DNA of 55,106 nucleotides from a virus. This document shows positions 23,591 to 34,800 of this stretch, piece after piece. The position numbers and the translations under genes were made by a program. Location of the stretch: IMG/VR virus record IMGVR_UViG_3300036715_000866, positions 1-55,106 of that record; one strand, 5' to 3'. The notes beneath the pieces are model-generated. The model was not told the origin of the DNA, did no database searches, and saw only the letters and a program-made list of their open reading frames with translations. Numbering within the stretch: the first letter of the stretch is position 1; each line of letters begins with the position of its first letter.

Positions 23591-26500
23591 CAGAACAGCC
23601 CCTTTTCTTCCCGTTCCATCCTGGCGCGCGCGATATGCGCCGCCAGCCCGGTATCGTCCAACCCCTCCAGCGGCGTCGTCAGGATGCCGCGCAGTTCATC
23701 CTTCTTCAGCAAGCGGTCGCGGGCTCGGCGCTCGCTCGGGTGATCGGCCACCAGGTCGATCAACTCCACGTCGTTCTTCTGCCCCAGGCGGTTGATGCGG
23801 CCATTTCTTTGGTGGAACGTCTTCGCGGTGACAGGGCAATCGTACTGCACCAGCCATTGCCCGCGCTGCGCGTTGAGGCCGACGGCGCCGGCATCAGAGG
23901 CCACCAGAATATCGGCTTCCGCCTCCCCATTCTCCGGGTTGAACATGCGCTTCTTGTGGAATTTTTCCTTCGCCGAGTCGGAACCGGTAATCACCACCAC
24001 GCGATGCCCTTCCTTGCGCAGACGATCGGCAATCGTGGCCACTTCATTGAGGCCGTGCGCGAACACCACACCCGGCTTGCCGCGCCGCTCGTTAGCCAGG
24101 CGCGAGACGGCTTCCTGCTTTGCGCCGTTGGCGTGCCCGTTGATGGCGCGGCGATACGCGGTTTCCTTGAGAATATCCAGATTTGTTTGCAGCTTCTTCG
24201 CCACTTCCGCATGCCGCGCCGGGTCGACACCCACGAACGAGGACGGGGACAAGGCTTTCACGGCATCGACATCTACCTGGCCGCGCATGCGCGCCAGCCG
24301 AGCGCGCGCCAGGTTCGACTCAACCGCCTTGCTCGCCGTCTCTTGGTCGGCGTTGAGCTTTACGTTCTCGACCCGTCGCGTGACCTTGACGCCGGACTCG
24401 ATTTTGCCGGGGTAGAAGTAGCGGGCCAGTTCGCGGCGCAATTCATCCTTCGCGGCCGGCATATCCACCCCGTACTTGCGCATGAAGGCTTTCGGGTCGT
24501 GGTAGCGCACCGGGTCGATCTTTTGCAGAAGGCTAAACAGTTCTGACGGGTCGTTCTTCACAGGGTCGGCCGACGCATTGACGTAATATGGCGTGTTGTG
24601 CGCGACCGAATCGACCACGTTGGCCAGCAGCGAGTTTTCCTTGCCGGCCCTGTTCAACAGGTCATGGCCTTCGTCTACCGCCAGGAAGTCATGATTCATG
24701 CCAGCCTTGTCCATCACCCCGCGCATCCATTCCTTGCGCGCGCCCGAATCCATGCCGTTGATCTTCTCGGCCATCGCCGCTTCATCGATTCCGGCCTGCT
24801 TGGCGCCCAGGTGAACCATGTCGTCGCGGAAGCCTTGATGCGTGACGACGCTGAAGTGCGTGTCGGGATCTTGGTACGCCTTGATGCGTTCCTCGCGGCT
24901 GGCGCCGGGCTCGATGTGCCACTTGAAGCCCTTGCCGCCGTTGGCGTTCGGGTCCAGATAGCGCAGGGCCTCGCCGGAGAACTGGCCCTGCACGATGGAC
25001 GGGACCACGAACAGGCCGCGCTTCGCCTTGCCAGTTTCATGCAGGTGCGCGAATCCACCCAGCATGATCAAAGTTTTGCCGCTTCCCACACCTTGCGGTA
25101 GCACCATGCGCTTGTTCTTCTCCAGCAGCTTCACGGCGCGCTGCTGGTTGACGTACCTCCCTGACATCGACGGCTGCCAGAGCCGAGTCGGCTCGCCGGG
25201 CTTGAAGTTCTTCCCGACCGCCGACATCATGGCCGCCAAGTGTTGCTCCGCCGCCTGCCCAAGCGTGTGCCGCTGATCGGCCTGGAGCGGGGTTTCCTTC
25301 TCCGGCTCCGGCTCGGTCGAGAAGAATCCCATCTGCGACTGCGCCGCCGCCTCTTTCTGGTCGCGCGCCGCCATCAGCTTGTCTGACACCGCGCCGCTGG
25401 CGTACTTTCCAGCCACGCGCTCGCGCAGAGAATCGACCAGTTTCCGCTGTTCCTGGATGCGCGCCTCGCGCGCCGCCGGGTCGACCGCATCCAAGTGGTT
25501 GAGGTTCCCGGCGATCACCGTGCGGCCCAGCTTCAACGGGGCGCCGGGATTGAGCGTGTTGTAGGCATTGTGGAACTGCTGCGCCACCCGGCCGCGCACC
25601 ATGTCCTGCACCGCCTGGTAAGCCTTGGCCGGGCCACCCATGATGGTGGAGTACTTGTTCCAGTCCAGGCCGGCGGCATTCAGCGCCTCGGCTTTCTGGT
25701 CGCGCTCCTGTTTCCAGGATTGCCATGCCGGGTTGATGGAGGTCTCGCCGAACATATCGACGCTCTCCTTCTCCGGCTCGTTGCGTTCGTGCTCGACGAG
25801 TTCCTGCCGCAGTCCGGCCGCCTTCGCATCCTTCTTGCCGACGTTGGCCCACCAGTAGTCGCGTAGGGCTTTCTGCCCTACGGCGCCCAGGTCGCCCACC
25901 GGCTGATAGGCCAGCACGCCGGCCGGCTCTTCCGACAGGGCGCGGTGCAGCGCGTCGACAGATTTCTGGTCGGTCGTGAAATTCTGGCGATGCAGCGGTG
26001 ACACCTTGCCGCCATAACGCGAATCAACAAAATCGTCAGCCATCTTCTCAAAGGCGGCCTGGTGCGTCTCGGCGCGCAGCAACTTGCCATCGCCATCCTT
26101 GAGCGGGACGAGTTCTTCCAGGGCTGCCATGTAGCCTTCGCGGTCGCCAGACTTCTCGATCATGTCCTGCGAGAGCAGGTCGGCTACGATGTCGGCCGGC
26201 GCGTCGCCGTCCGCCGTGCGCCCGCCGATGTAATCGCGTAGCCCACGGGCCAATCCTACATAGGAGGGATCGAACGATTGCGCCAGACGCGGCGAGATGC
26301 CGGGCTGGATGTTGGTCGCCAGGTCTGGCCTGTTGGCGACCCCCTTCGGGAGCCAGCCGTCTTCGTCCTCTCTGCCTTCCATGATGTCCAGGTTACTCCT
26401 GATCCGCGCCTGGTCTTCCCGCGCAATCGGCTTGGCCAGCCGATCCATGCCAGTTCCAGCAACGGTTAGGAATCTTTCGCTGCCGACGGAGTTGATGGTG

Positions 26501-28326
26501 TAGTCGCCACGGTCCAACCCGATAGCGCGAGCACGGGTAATTGCGTCTTCCAGGGATACGTTACCAAGTGACACCTCGATCTTGTCTTTCTTGCCCTGTT
26601 TCATGGCCATGACCAGTGCGGCGTTGGCTTCCATTTCGCCCAAGGTCTGCCCGAGGATTCGGGTGGCCGCGTCGACCGCTTCCATGCGCTTCTGGTTCAA
26701 TTCGCGCATGCGCGTCAGGTCGGCGCCGTTGCCGGCGGCTTCCAGTTCGATTCCCTGCGCCACGGCCTTCCACTGCATCGCCTCTTTCACTGCCGCGTCG
26801 GTCGCTTTCATATAGTGCTCGACGTGGTAGGTCTGGAGGCCATCTCGGAGGTCGGCAAACTCATCGGCAGTCAGGTCGGATTGCAGCCGGCGCGCGAGCA
26901 CCTGCGCCGCCCCGGCCACGCCCAGCACATCCACAGTCATACGGTCGATCAGCCCGGCCCCGGACGCCGTCAGCGCCACCGCGTTGAAGGCGTTGTTGGC
27001 GCCAATGCCTAGATGCCGGCCGATGGCCTTCTTCGGGTCGCCCCCTGCCTGCTTTCCGACTTCATCCAGGAAGCCGCGCGTCGCCACCGTCTTCAGGTCG
27101 GCCTCCAGTTCCGACTTGACCTTTTCGTCGAGGTCCGCCGCATCGGCCTCCAGGATATAGACGCCCTTGGGCTCGACCGCCTTGCCGATGTGCTTGTTGG
27201 CCTCGCGCGCCTTGGCGTGAACCGCCTTCAGCTTCTTCTCGGCCTTGAGCAGTTCCATCGCCTTCTTTGCGTCGATCAACTTGGCCTCGGCATCTTTCGG
27301 CGCAGGGTCGCGCATGGTCTTCAGTTCTTCGGCGATCCGCGCCGCCGCGGCCCGGCGCTTCTCATTCGAGCGCGGCTTGAAATCCTCGCCCTGGATTTCC
27401 TTCTTCTCTTCCTTGACCGCTTCCGGCGTGGCGCCATGCTTGGCGGCCTCGCCCTTGAAGTAGACCGCAAAGCCGGGGCCTGTATCGGGGCGCACCGGGT
27501 CCATGTCCTGCGTCGATATGACCTCGGTATCCGGCGTCTCCAACGGCACCTCTCCGCTGAAGGCTTCCTCGCGGGCATCGGCATCGGCAAGCAGGCGCTG
27601 TCTCTGCAGGTCGACCGCCTCGGTGGCCTTCTTCAGCCACGCGCGATGATGGTTCTCGTAGGCTTTCTTCTGTGCCGCGTCGGACAGGTTCGACGCGGTA
27701 TCCGGGTCGTACTGCGCCCCTTCCCAGCCCATCGCCTCTGCCACGGTCTTGATGTACTCGCGCTCCGCCGCCGTGACCTGGGCCTTCACCTGGTCATGGA
27801 CGGCCTTTTTCTGCTCGTAGATGCCAAGTTCCTTGTCGCGCTTAGTCTGTTCCTTCTTGGCATTGCGCCCTTCCGCCGCCTCCTGGCGGTACTGGTCTGC
27901 GCTCTTGACGTTCTTCAGCTTGAGGTAGTTGAGCTTCCCGCCGGCCCCGCCGATGACGTGGTATACGCCGCTGCCGCTGTGCGTTTCTCGGACCAGTACC
28001 GGAGTTCCCTTGGATTCCTTGTCGCCTCCCGCATGTACAGTTATCCACCTCTCGCCGGCTCCAAGCGCCTTATTGAGAGTGGCCGCCAGACCTTCCCTGT
28101 GCATATCCTTGAAATCTGGTACCTTGCTTTCGCCGTTTCCAGAATAGGGAAGCATTCCTTGCCGTTCAGGGTAATCATGGCATGGCTCCAATGACTTGAT
28201 CAGCGCATCTACGCCAAATGTGAACTGCCCGGCCTCCAGGTCGTAGGCGTTGCCGGACGGCATGATCAGGGTGATGGACTTGGCCATACCCTTCCCGCAA
28301 AACAGGATTCTGGATGAGGTACTCAT
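23590..28326 (-). CDS. Giant SNF2-type helicase, virion cargo/anti-restriction candidate
   Basis: 1578 residues. About 1-130 has short beta-rich elements, 130-470 is a highly charged helical region (KKEQTKRDKELGIYEQKKAV), and about 1050-1560 is a superfamily 2 SNF2-like ATPase: Walker A GVGSGKT at 1079-1085, motif II DEGH at 1218-1221, motif VI region QRNGRINRLGQ at about 1504. Such enormous multi-domain proteins are known as polyvalent or DarB-type proteins, packaged in the head and injected to shield the genome. The ATG at 28326 is 6 nt after the -10 of promoter D; an ATG at 28287 (MAKSITLIMP) is the alternative. Confidence 0.75.
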   Translation of the reverse strand: MSTSSRILFCGKGMAKSITLIMPSGNAYDLEAGQFTFGVDALIKSLEPCHDYPERQGMLPYSGNGESKVPDFKDMHREGLAATLNKALGAGERWITVHAGGDKESKGTPVLVRETHSGSGVYHVIGGAGGKLNYLKLKNVKSADQYRQEAAEGRNAKKEQTKRDKELGIYEQKKAVHDQVKAQVTAAEREYIKTVAEAMGWEGAQYDPDTASNLSDAAQKKAYENHHRAWLKKATEAVDLQRQRLLADADAREEAFSGEVPLETPDTEVISTQDMDPVRPDTGPGFAVYFKGEAAKHGATPEAVKEEKKEIQGEDFKPRSNEKRRAAAARIAEELKTMRDPAPKDAEAKLIDAKKAMELLKAEKKLKAVHAKAREANKHIGKAVEPKGVYILEADAADLDEKVKSELEADLKTVATRGFLDEVGKQAGGDPKKAIGRHLGIGANNAFNAVALTASGAGLIDRMTVDVLGVAGAAQVLARRLQSDLTADEFADLRDGLQTYHVEHYMKATDAAVKEAMQWKAVAQGIELEAAGNGADLTRMRELNQKRMEAVDAATRILGQTLGEMEANAALVMAMKQGKKDKIEVSLGNVSLEDAITRARAIGLDRGDYTINSVGSERFLTVAGTGMDRLAKPIAREDQARIRSNLDIMEGREDEDGWLPKGVANRPDLATNIQPGISPRLAQSFDPSYVGLARGLRDYIGGRTADGDAPADIVADLLSQDMIEKSGDREGYMAALEELVPLKDGDGKLLRAETHQAAFEKMADDFVDSRYGGKVSPLHRQNFTTDQKSVDALHRALSEEPAGVLAYQPVGDLGAVGQKALRDYWWANVGKKDAKAAGLRQELVEHERNEPEKESVDMFGETSINPAWQSWKQERDQKAEALNAAGLDWNKYSTIMGGPAKAYQAVQDMVRGRVAQQFHNAYNTLNPGAPLKLGRTVIAGNLNHLDAVDPAAREARIQEQRKLVDSLRERVAGKYASGAVSDKLMAARDQKEAAAQSQMGFFSTEPEPEKETPLQADQRHTLGQAAEQHLAAMMSAVGKNFKPGEPTRLWQPSMSGRYVNQQRAVKLLEKNKRMVLPQGVGSGKTLIMLGGFAHLHETGKAKRGLFVVPSIVQGQFSGEALRYLDPNANGGKGFKWHIEPGASREERIKAYQDPDTHFSVVTHQGFRDDMVHLGAKQAGIDEAAMAEKINGMDSGARKEWMRGVMDKAGMNHDFLAVDEGHDLLNRAGKENSLLANVVDSVAHNTPYYVNASADPVKNDPSELFSLLQKIDPVRYHDPKAFMRKYGVDMPAAKDELRRELARYFYPGKIESGVKVTRRVENVKLNADQETASKAVESNLARARLARMRGQVDVDAVKALSPSSFVGVDPARHAEVAKKLQTNLDILKETAYRRAINGHANGAKQEAVSRLANERRGKPGVVFAHGLNEVATIADRLRKEGHRVVVITGSDSAKEKFHKKRMFNPENGEAEADILVASDAGAVGLNAQRGQWLVQYDCPVTAKTFHQRNGRINRLGQKNDVELIDLVADHPSERRARDRLLKKDELRGILTTPLEGLDDTGLAAHIARARMEREEKGLF

Positions 28327-28332
28327 GGTGCT

Positions 28333-28347
28333 ATGATGGCGTCACGA
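28333..28347 (-). promoter_or_regulatory. Phage promoter motif, copy D
   Basis: Minus strand: TCGTGAC GC CATCAT, then AGCACC and the SNF2 ATG at 28326. It begins 3 nt after the U-tract of a rho-independent terminator, which argues that transcription really restarts here. Confidence 0.8.
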
Positions 28348-28350
28348 TGC

Positions 28351-28375
28351 AAAAAGCCCAGCGCGGGGCCGGGCT
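28351..28375 (-). terminator. Rho-independent terminator
   Basis: Minus strand hairpin AGCCCGGC / GCTGGGCT-type stem (8 bp including one G-U pair, loop CCCGC) followed directly by TTTTT (28351-28355). It is the clearest intrinsic terminator in the window and separates promoter E from promoter D. Confidence 0.8.
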
Positions 28376-28477
28376 TCTTCAACTTGTAAGGATTGCTTAC
28401 AGGTTCAGGCGAATGCGTTTTTCATGTCCGGCTCCAGTAATTGAGGGATGGAGCTATCTTTGGCGAGACGCAACGCA
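28351..28477 (-). ncRNA. Predicted small RNA between promoter E and the terminator
   Basis: A transcript starting about 7 nt after the -10 of promoter E (28484-28489) and ending at the U-tract would be about 127 nt. It contains GCTCC/GGAGC and TGTAAG/CTTACA hairpins (the latter perfect with a 5-nt loop) before the terminator. A 26-codon frame (28405-28485, MMAALRLAKDSSIPQLLEPD ...) covers part of it, but both of its ATGs fall in or just after the -10 and would not be in the RNA. So a non-coding RNA, or a leader with read-through to the SNF2 gene, is likelier. Confidence 0.45.
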
Positions 28478-28483
28478 GCCATC

Positions 28484-28498
28484 ATGATGCCGTCACGA
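28484..28498 (-). promoter_or_regulatory. Phage promoter motif, copy E
   Basis: Minus strand: TCGTGAC GG CATCAT, 3 nt after the stop codon of 28501-28824. It has the same -10 as copies D, F and G. No gene start follows at +1; the next feature is the terminator 110 nt on. Confidence 0.7.
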
Positions 28499-28500
28499 CG

Positions 28501-28824
28501 CTATCCGGCATCCTCGTCATGCAGCAGGAACACCCCGCCGCCCACCGGGTCTTCAACCTCGGCGCGGGTCAGGTTGTAGGCGGCGTTCTGGCCGTACTCG
28601 GCGACGGCTGCCTCGATGGCGGAATCGAGCGTGGCATGTTCCGGCATCCTGGCCATGCAGTCGGGGTCCATGTACTCGCCCAGCAGGTGCAGGCTGTAGC
28701 GGGTATAGTAGCGTTTCAGGAGCGCCTTGACGAAGAACCAGTACACGCCGAAGTTGCGGTAGCGGCGGGGGTCCTGCTGCAACAGTTGCAGGGTTGAGGC
28801 GGCGAACTTGTTGGGGGAGATCAT
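28501..28824 (-). CDS. Cargo-region helical protein
   Basis: 107 residues from the ATG at 28824, which overlaps the DarB-like stop (28821-28824). It is helical with an aromatic segment (RRYRNFGVYWFFVKALLKRY), a charged middle and an acidic end (DPVGGGVFLLHDEDAG). No membrane signal is strong enough. The longer frame to 29049 overlaps the DarB-like gene. Coupling to that gene suggests a partner or packaging role; the family is unknown to me. Confidence 0.55.
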   Translation of the reverse strand: MISPNKFAASTLQLLQQDPRRYRNFGVYWFFVKALLKRYYTRYSLHLLGEYMDPDCMARMPEHATLDSAIEAAVAEYGQNAAYNLTRAEVEDPVGGGVFLLHDEDAG

Positions 28825-31800
28825 GCGGCCTCCTTGCTTTTGGAGGCGCCTTCGGCCTCGCGCTTCTCGGCGATATTCAGGCTTTCCTCGATCACGTCTC
28901 GAACCGTGCGGTTTGAATTTCCAGAATACCGGTAATCTTGCAGCAGGCCATTGTGGGTTAATCCAAGCGCGGCCATGGTCATGTCGGCATCTCCTGACTT
29001 CTCCGCCACCTTGAGCATGGCCCGCAGTTCCGCAGCCGTATGGCCCCATCCCCGCGACATCGCCGCCAGCGCCTCACGCGCATTGCCTTCCGGGTGATGC
29101 TTCTCAGCCGCCTTCGCCATGGCCACCGCCAGATCACGCTGGCCGGATTCCACGGCCATGCGGTAGAGGGCGTTGTGGACGCTCATGTCCTGGGTGTGGT
29201 GATAGGCATAGGCATCGTGCAGGCCGGAATCGTATCTCGACTCGGGCGCCTTCGGGACCAGCGACTTCATCTCACGCCCCAGAACCCCGTCATGCCTCGC
29301 CTTCGCCCACAGGATCGCCAGCGCGCGGCGATTCCAGCGCACTCCGGCACCATGCCCTTTCTCCGGGTTGATCACGTTGCCCAGCGGCGCGGCCTCGCGG
29401 ATAGCCTCGGTGAAGGTCTTGGCGCGGCGCACCCGTTCCAGTTGCTGCTTCTCGAACCGCTTCTTGAGCGCGCGGATGGTCGGCGTGGTGGCACCGTAAC
29501 TCTGTTTCTCCTGGTTCTGGTCGTTGACCAGTTGCGAATAGGGATTGACGCCTCTCTGGTCATAACCGGTATCCCGGTATTTCGACATCGCACGGGTTTC
29601 CGTCTTCCCGGGCTTCCTGGTCACATAGTCGATGCCGAAGGTCCGCGTGCGCCGCGCATCCATCCAAGCATCCTCGACCTTCTTCTTGTTCTCGTCGGTC
29701 GGCAGCAGGAAGTCATGGGTACCTTCCTTCCCCTTGATTTCGTAGCTCTTCATCATCTCGACCTTGCCCGTGGCCTTGTTGACCATGGGGGTCTGGTAAG
29801 GGAACGCCACCTTGTAACCAAGGGCACCCTCGAACAGTTGCCGCTGGATGGCGTCTTTGTTGGCCGTCAGCACGTTCGACGGCATGGCGTAGACATCCTC
29901 GTACTTCTTTAGGCTGTTGACCTTTTCAGCTGCGGCCTTCTCCATCTTCGCGGCCACCTCTTTGGCCTCCGCTTCCGGATCGTACTTGAAGTGCGTGATG
30001 CCGTGGCGCAGGGTTTCCAGGTCGACGCTGTGCTTTTCGGTTCCGGCATAGTCGCGCACCGTCACGGTGCCGGCGCGCACGTTGACGCCGGTGACCACGA
30101 ACTTACCCTCGTCAACCCCGGCATCGTTGACCGCCTGGAAGGCCACGCCGGCATGGTAGGCTTCGCCGGTCTGAGGCTGGATCACCGTAGGCACGTCGGA
30201 ATCGAGCGCCGCCTTGGCGGTGAAGAAGCGGTTCGACTTGAGCGCGGTATGCGCCGCGTCGAGTTTCTGTTTTAGGCGCGCGGCCGTCGCCGTGCCCTTG
30301 TTCTTGAGCGCCTTGAACCCGGCCTTCAGTTCCTGGAAGCGGACGAATTCGCTCGCCGCCTTCACCCGCTCTCCGGCCTCGTGCTGCGCCGTGGCCAGGG
30401 CCTTGTCGGCCGCGAACTTGGCGCGCGCCGCATCCGGGTCGGCGGCCATCATGATCTGGATGTCCTCGCGGCTGAATTTCCCCTCGCGCGACAGGTTTTC
30501 AACCCGGTCGCCGCCACCCCAGATCAGGTCTTGCCAGTCCTTCTTGGCGGCAATCGCCTGGTGCCGGTAGCCATCGAACGAGCCTTTCGACAGGTAGGTG
30601 TGAATCCGCACCGCCTCGCTGATGTTGCCCTGGCGCAGGCCGCGCCCGTTGCGCTGCTGCATGCTGGCCGGCTCCCACGGCAGGTCGGCGTGGTGAATGT
30701 CAGTGGTGCCTTTCTGGAGGTTCAGGCCCTCGCCCATCGTCGCCGTGTTTCCGATCACTACCAGGAGTTTCCCGGAATTGTAGGCGTCGGCGATGTTCTG
30801 GCGCTTGACCGAAGACGATGCCACCTGCGCATTGATGACGCCGATCTTGTCGCGCGGAATTCCTGCCGCAACCAGGGCGGCAACGATCTTGTCGTGCGAG
30901 TCGATGTAGTCGGAAAACACTACCTGGCCGCCGTCGGCCAATCCTTCCGCGACATGCTTGGCCAGGGCCGCATACTTCGGGCTCTTCTCGCCCGCGTGCG
31001 CCACCGGATCGAGGATTTCCAGGTCGAGGGCGGCCTTGTTCATCTTGTCCATGATGGAGAAGATGTGGCTGTCGCCGGTAGCATCCTTGTCCCTGGCGGA
31101 TTCCTCAAGCTGGATGCGCAAGTCGGCATAGACCGCTTCCTGTGCAGGCGACATGGTGACAAAGTGGAGATGGTCGTCGCGCGCCGGCAGCATGAGTCCA
31201 ACCTGTTCGGCCGTGGTGCGGTCGATGTACCGCTTCATGATTTCGCGCAACTCGCCCATGTTCTTGAAACCAGAGGTAACCAGCGCCTCTTCGATTTCGC
31301 CGCGCGTGTTCAGGATGTTGTCCTTGGTGAACTCGCAGAACCGGTCAAGGAAGTCCTCGCTGTTGCGGATGCCGATGTTCTCGAAGGCTTCCGGGGCGAT
31401 GTGCGACAACATGCTGAAGATTTCCAGCGGGCTGTTCTTCGTCGGCGTCGCGGTCAAGCCGTAGATGCCCTTGCCGCCATGGTTTTCGAGCAGCCAGCGC
31501 GCCTTCAGGTTGAAGTCCATCGAGCGGTCGGAAAGGCCCTGGCCGCCAAGAAACTTGGGCGCCTCGCCGAAGCGCGTCTTGGCGGCGTAGAGGTTTTTCT
31601 GATGGTGCATTTCATCGGCGATCAGCATGTCGATGCCGATGTCGTTGAAATAGATGGCGTCGGTTCGCTTGCCGATTTCCCGCTGCGCGATGGCCTGCTC
31701 GTAGGCTTCCTTGATCCGCTTGCGGCGCTTGTCTCCGGCCTGCTCAAGGCTGTCGCCGCGCTGCACCCAGAAGTCCTTGCTGTAGTAGTTCTCCTTGGTG

Positions 31801-34800
31801 ATCGGGTCGAGGTCGAGTTCCTGGAACGCCGGCTCGCTGATGATCACGAAGTCGTAATCGTTCTGCGACAGATCGTGGTACTTGCGCTTGCGCTCATTGG
31901 CGTTGTCGTCGCGGCCGGTCAACTTGCCGTCCTTCATGGTGAATTCGGCGCCGATGGTCAGCACCTTGGCGCTGGGGAACCACTTCTGGCATTCCGCATA
32001 CCAGTTAGCCAGCACCGACTTTGGAACCACGATGCCCGGCTTCTTGGCGCTGCCGTTGATCTTCGACATGCGGGCCAGCAGCAGGCCGCGCAGGGTGTTG
32101 TGTGTGACGATGAAGTTGTCAGTCACATAGAGGCGAGAGGGATGCGCCACAGAGATGCACTGCGCCGGCTTCACGCCAACAGGCTCTATCGTATCGAAGT
32201 ACCTGATAGGCAGGTATTTTGTGCTCTCTCGGAATCGCTCGACCTTACGGCTATGCAGGAACGGGACCACTCCTGACGGCATGCGAACGCCTACTGTGTA
32301 GGCAAGTCGCCCGGTACGCTTCTCGCCTTTGTGGGTGAACGTCGGCGTCTTCGTCGATATCCACGCATTGCCGCCAAGCGACTGAACCAGGAACACCACA
32401 TCATCCGCAAGGCGCTGGCTGGTGCTTGTGTATTGCACGGCGCAGCCGTTCTTGCTGACATAGCCGTCTGTGTCCATCAGGCCGTGCAGCACGGCGAGAC
32501 GAACTTCAGACGAATTGAACTTGTAGGCGTCCGGAATGAACTTCTCGGGTGAATGCACCTTCATGCCAAGCACGTCCAGGACTGCACCAACCGCATTGCG
32601 GGTGGTGCAGTCGATCACGTCGCGGCGCAGCCTAAGGGATGGACGATTCCCTTCCGGCGCGAACTGCTTGCCGATCATGCCTGATGGCAGCATTCCGGCA
32701 ATCGCATCGAGAATGGCTTGTTCAGGTTTGGTGATGGCCGGAGAAAACCCAACCAGGCTTCCGTCGCCGATCAGCGCACCCAGCAGGTAGGGATGCAACG
32801 GCACTTCAGGCCCAGCGAATTCAACATTTTTTATCATTGGGATCGCGTGGTTCCTGCTACCACGATAGCGCAACGTCTGCATGATTTCGGCCAGCGCCCG
32901 CACCTTCGGAATTCCGCCATCGCCGCATCCGCGCCGTGCGTTGTTCTTCTCGATTTGCGTCTGCGTCAGCCAAAGATGCTCTGCGCAGCACTCTGTTGCG
33001 GCACCATCCGAGAAGGTGACGCGGAAAATCTCCTTCGCGCCCTGGGGGAACACGCCTGTTACCTCAGTGGGAGTCCCGTCACCAGCAATCACCAGATCGC
33101 CAACCTGAATATCGCCCATCAACTTCCAGCCGGCAGGCGTCAGAATCTTGGCGTCGAGCGGCTGGGCTTTCCCGAGCCCAACGTCTGCCGCGATGATGCC
33201 CTTCCCGGACGCCAGCGCCCACCGCAGGCCGGGCCACTGGTAATCCTTAATCTTGTCATGGTTGGCAAGGCCGGGAACATCTATCGGCTCGCCGGAGAAC
33301 TCCTTGGGCACGAATCCCTTGAACTTCCTGTTGTAGAGGTCTTCCACCTCTTCCCGGTATTTCGATGCGGCCAGCCAGGTCTTGAACTCGTCGTTCATCT
33401 TCTCGACCAGCGGCAGGTCGTCTTTCTTGACGCCGGAGCGGTTCAGGTACTTGGTCAGCAACGGATCACTGACCCCCCCCGAGACATAATAGACGCCCTT
33501 GTCGAACGTCACGCTGGATGGTTCGAGCCCCTGGTAATACGTCGAGGTCGGGTAATCGGCCTGCGCCTGCGCCACCTGGGCATCGCGCCAGGCGTCGAGA
33601 ATGCGCAGCGGGATGAAGGCGGAATTGACCTTGATTTCCACGTCTTCCAGTGACTTGGCGTCGATCACGTCTTCCAGGCGCTTCACCTGGGCTTCCACTT
33701 TCTCGCGCATGCCTGGCGGAAGCGCCGCATTCGCCAGCAGCGCCTGCGCGGCGTCGAGTTTCGGCCAGAGTTCGCCCGTCAGGTAGAAATTCATCGGCGC
33801 CCACCGGTCTAGGCCGCCCCAGGCGTAGCTGGCATCGGCAGTAAGATGGTCCAGCGTCTCATCGCGGTCCTTGCCCATGGCTTCGGCCAGTTCATCCAGG
33901 GTGAATTCTCCGCTTTCGTGCTTCAGCGCCAGGGAATGCGCCACCGTGTCGAAGGTTCCTTCGATGCGATCCGCCATGCGCCCGGTCACCACGTCGGATA
34001 GGGCGCCATCCTTGCCGACGGCGCCGATCAGGCGATACAGCGTCTTGTCGGTAGCGGCGGCCACCAGGAGGTTGGGGTTATTGGCCGGTACTCCATGCCG
34101 CGCCACCCAAGCGCGAATGTCGGCTTCCAACTTCGGGCGGTCGGCAGCCTGCCCAGTCATGAGCCGGTCCAGTTCGCCGGCCAGCGCCTGAGCTTCGGTC
34201 ACGGCTTCCGTCTGCATTGCCTCGTCTACGCGGCGCCAGCGCGGCGGGTTGCCCTGGAGCACGTAGTCCACGCCGTCGATGGTGCGGATGTCGCCCACCT
34301 TCGCTGTGTCCTGGTAGGGGATGCTCTTGGCGCCAGTCATGGCGCGGTTGCGCGCGGCGTCGTCGCCCAGCGCCTCCAGTATGGCTGGCATGTCCGGAGT
34401 GCTGCCGACAGGGTGCGGCACGAATTTGGCGATTTCTTCCGGTACGCCGTTCATCGAGCCGTTGACGGTGTAAATCTCCCCGAACGCGCGCTTGGCGGTA
34501 CCGGCGGAACCGAACAGGTTGCCGGCGCCGCGCTTCTCGAAGTAACCGCCGCCCAGGAACTCGTCGTCCCACACGCCCAGCTTGCGCAAGACATCCTGGC
34601 CCACAGTGCCTAGCGCGCCGGCCACCTCGTCGGGGCGCTTACGCAGGTAGATGATGTCGGCGGTCACGTCGGTGTGACTGGCCTCGAAGGCGCTGTTGGG
34701 CATACGCTGCGCGCCCAGGAACTCGGCCTTGCGCAGCATCCGTTCCCGGAATGCGCGGCCGTTCTTGCTGTCCATGATGCCGGCCGGCACGACCATCACG

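Noticed and set aside
28405-28485. 26-residue ORF MMAALRLAKDSSIPQLLEPD...
   Set aside because: Both candidate ATGs fall in or next to the -10 of promoter E, so the predicted RNA would not contain them; kept only as an alternative to the ncRNA.
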